Part shown: positions 16,082 through 16,959 of the stretch, piece by piece
Layout of the letters: each line of letters begins with the position of its first letter
Position numbering within the stretch: position 1 is the first letter of the stretch
From: an uncultured Methanobacteriaceae archaeon
GTDB taxonomy: Archaea; Methanobacteriota; Methanobacteria; Methanobacteriales; Methanobacteriaceae
DNA length: 16,959 nucleotides
Assembly (NCBI GenBank): GCA_947259185.1
Contig: CAMYKT010000034.1
Location: forward strand, 1 to 16,959
Direction: 5' to 3'
Translations under genes and position numbers: made by a program
Notes under the pieces: model-generated
What the model was told of the DNA's origin: nothing
The model's input: only the letters and a program-made list of their open reading frames with translations
Database searches by the model: none

Positions 16082-16606
16082 TTAATCAATTACATACTTG
16101 AATTCCCAGAAAGGTCTGCCCTTAACTACCCCTTGGTCTAGATGTTCCATCTCATGTGAAACCCCGTAAGCTGTGGGGCCTGTAAATTCTAAAGGTGTAT
16201 TGATTTTTTTTAAATGTATTTTCAAATCTACTGGATCCAGCTCTGCTTCTAATATATAATCTGCATTAACCAAAACTTTATATGGCCTTTTAACCAGTTC
16301 TCTTTCATTTTTAGTGCTGCATTTTTCCAATCGATGGACAATTCCTTCCTGAGAAAGTATTTTAGGGTTTAAAAATAAATAAATGCGTTCTAATGTGTAT
16401 CCAGACTTTTTTTCATCATCATATCTGGTTATTTTCTCTTTTATGGACATTAATCTTCTAGAATTCTTTCGAACACTCCAATCTCCACCAAAGCGTATTG
16501 AAAATATAAGGGGTAAAAAAGCATCTTCAGGTAATTCCAGTTTTTGAAGTATTTCTTTTTCATTAAGACTAAATTTTAAGAGTTTTTTAAGGTCTTCATA
16601 TTCCAA
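16082..16606 (-). CDS. Divergent peptide deformylase-like protein
   Basis: I read this 174-residue protein as a distant relative of peptide deformylase, a metal hydrolase that in bacteria removes formyl groups from new proteins. Deformylase motif 3, HExDHLxG, is matched by HEMEHLDQG (151-159) with metal ligands His151 and His155 and catalytic Glu152. Motif 2, EGCLS, is matched by EKCST (94-98) with the third ligand Cys96. The flanks also fit: LNPKIL (79-84) resembles the INPKI strand before motif 2, and VKRP (105-108) the V-x-R-P after it. The length is that of a deformylase. Motif 1 (GxGLAAxQ) is missing; only FGGDW stands near its place, and Cys to His spacing is longer than usual (55 versus about 42). 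The start is TTG, preceded by AGGTGA, with no in-frame ATG nearby. It follows the cpgS-like gene on the same strand. Confidence 0.5.
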   Translation of the reverse strand: MEYEDLKKLLKFSLNEKEILQKLELPEDAFLPLIFSIRFGGDWSVRKNSRRLMSIKEKITRYDDEKKSGYTLERIYLFLNPKILSQEGIVHRLEKCSTKNERELVKRPYKVLVNADYILEAELDPVDLKIHLKKINTPLEFTGPTAYGVSHEMEHLDQGVVKGRPFWEFKYVID

Positions 16607-16685
16607 TTAATCACCTGTTGTAGCCAGTAAAAAAAGGGGTAGTGGCATGATTATGGTATAAAAAAATATATTAAAAATGAAAATA

Positions 16686-16959
16686 TTAATTGGTGGATTT
16701 AGATTTAAAACTACTGATTGCACCATCAACCAATTCAATAATTGATTCTGAAAGGCTACCATACTCTTTGGAAGTAACCAGAGGTATGTTATCACAATAA
16801 ACTACTTCTAAGCCGGCTTCAAGTGCATCTTTAGTAGCCACATCAACTGCAGCGGCTTTAAGTTCAGTGAGCATTACATCCACCTCATCAATGTATTTTT
16901 CAATATCCTTCTGTAGAAGAGGGCGGTTGGAAAGATGGGGAGTGGTTCCAATTACTTTA
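16686..16959 (-). CDS. cpgS: Cyclic 2,3-diphosphoglycerate synthetase, C-terminal part
   Basis: The frame is open to the right edge, giving about 90 residues before the TAA at 16688-16686. It contains GTTPHLSNRP, then DVMLTELKAAAVDVAT, and GLEVVYCDNIP. I recognise these as the C-terminal part of the synthetase that closes 2,3-diphosphoglycerate to the cyclic form, a major solute and phosphate reserve in Methanobacteriales. The recognition is from memory of the family; only a fifth of the usual 460 or so residues is present and the ATP-binding part lies outside. An internal GTG at 16883 is not a start, since the frame continues upstream with family-like sequence. The deformylase-like gene follows after 79 bases. 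Confidence 0.65.
   Translation of the reverse strand, partial: KVIGTTPHLSNRPLLQKDIEKYIDEVDVMLTELKAAAVDVATKDALEAGLEVVYCDNIPLVTSKEYGSLSESIIELVDGAISSFKSKSTN

Noticed and set aside
16607..16795. Minus-strand 62-codon frame overlapping the end of the cpgS-like gene
   Set aside because: It overlaps the recognised synthetase in another frame and shows low-complexity hydrophobic sequence only.

Overview
The window looks like a chromosomal segment of a hydrogenotrophic methanogen of the order Methanobacteriales, probably Methanobacterium or a close relative. The DNA is AT-rich. Shine-Dalgarno sites are strong (AGGTGA or GGAGG forms) and archaeal TATA-like boxes precede several genes. The gene set is a methanogen one: a thermosome subunit with a GGM tail, an F420H2 oxidase (FprA), an archaeal AMP-forming acetyl-CoA synthetase, an Mth212-type exonuclease III homologue, and the end of a probable cyclic 2,3-diphosphoglycerate synthetase. 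From memory, the order resembles the MTH208-MTH220 region of Methanothermobacter thermautotrophicus, so this is mostly conserved backbone. I see no insertion sequence, CRISPR array, tRNA, rRNA or prophage.

Layout. Bases 1-54 are the tail of a plus-strand gene ending in a near-ideal PCNA-binding PIP box, possibly the small subunit of the split B-family DNA polymerase. Then come, on the plus strand, a HAD phosphatase, a winged-helix AAA+ ATPase of unknown role and a membrane-anchored protein of unknown function. Converging on these is a minus-strand set read from 6997 down to 3448: a DtxR-FeoA fusion regulator, the ferrous iron transporter FeoB, and the exonuclease III/uridine endonuclease. A perfect inverted repeat of DtxR type covers the ribosome binding site of the first gene, which suggests autoregulation. 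A gene-poor stretch of about 650 bases follows. Next, on the minus strand, are an acetate uptake and activation pair (acs, then a SatP/YaaH transporter), the thermosome gene, a small unknown gene and fprA. From 14419 a plus-strand pair encodes an alpha/beta hydrolase and a pyrroline-5-carboxylate-reductase-like protein. The right end holds a minus-strand pair: cpgS (partial) and a protein that I read as a divergent peptide deformylase relative.

How the genes work together. Iron uptake and iron sensing sit with a base-excision repair nuclease, and an oxygen-reducing flavoprotein lies nearby, so much of the window concerns iron, oxygen and DNA integrity in an anaerobe. The acs-satP pair feeds external acetate into acetyl-CoA for biosynthesis. 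The least explained items are the deformylase-like protein, a recurring arrangement of inverted repeats laid over stop codons (2534, 3406, 12757, 15202), palindromes beside the thermosome and dtxR-feoA promoters, and the AAA+ ATPase.
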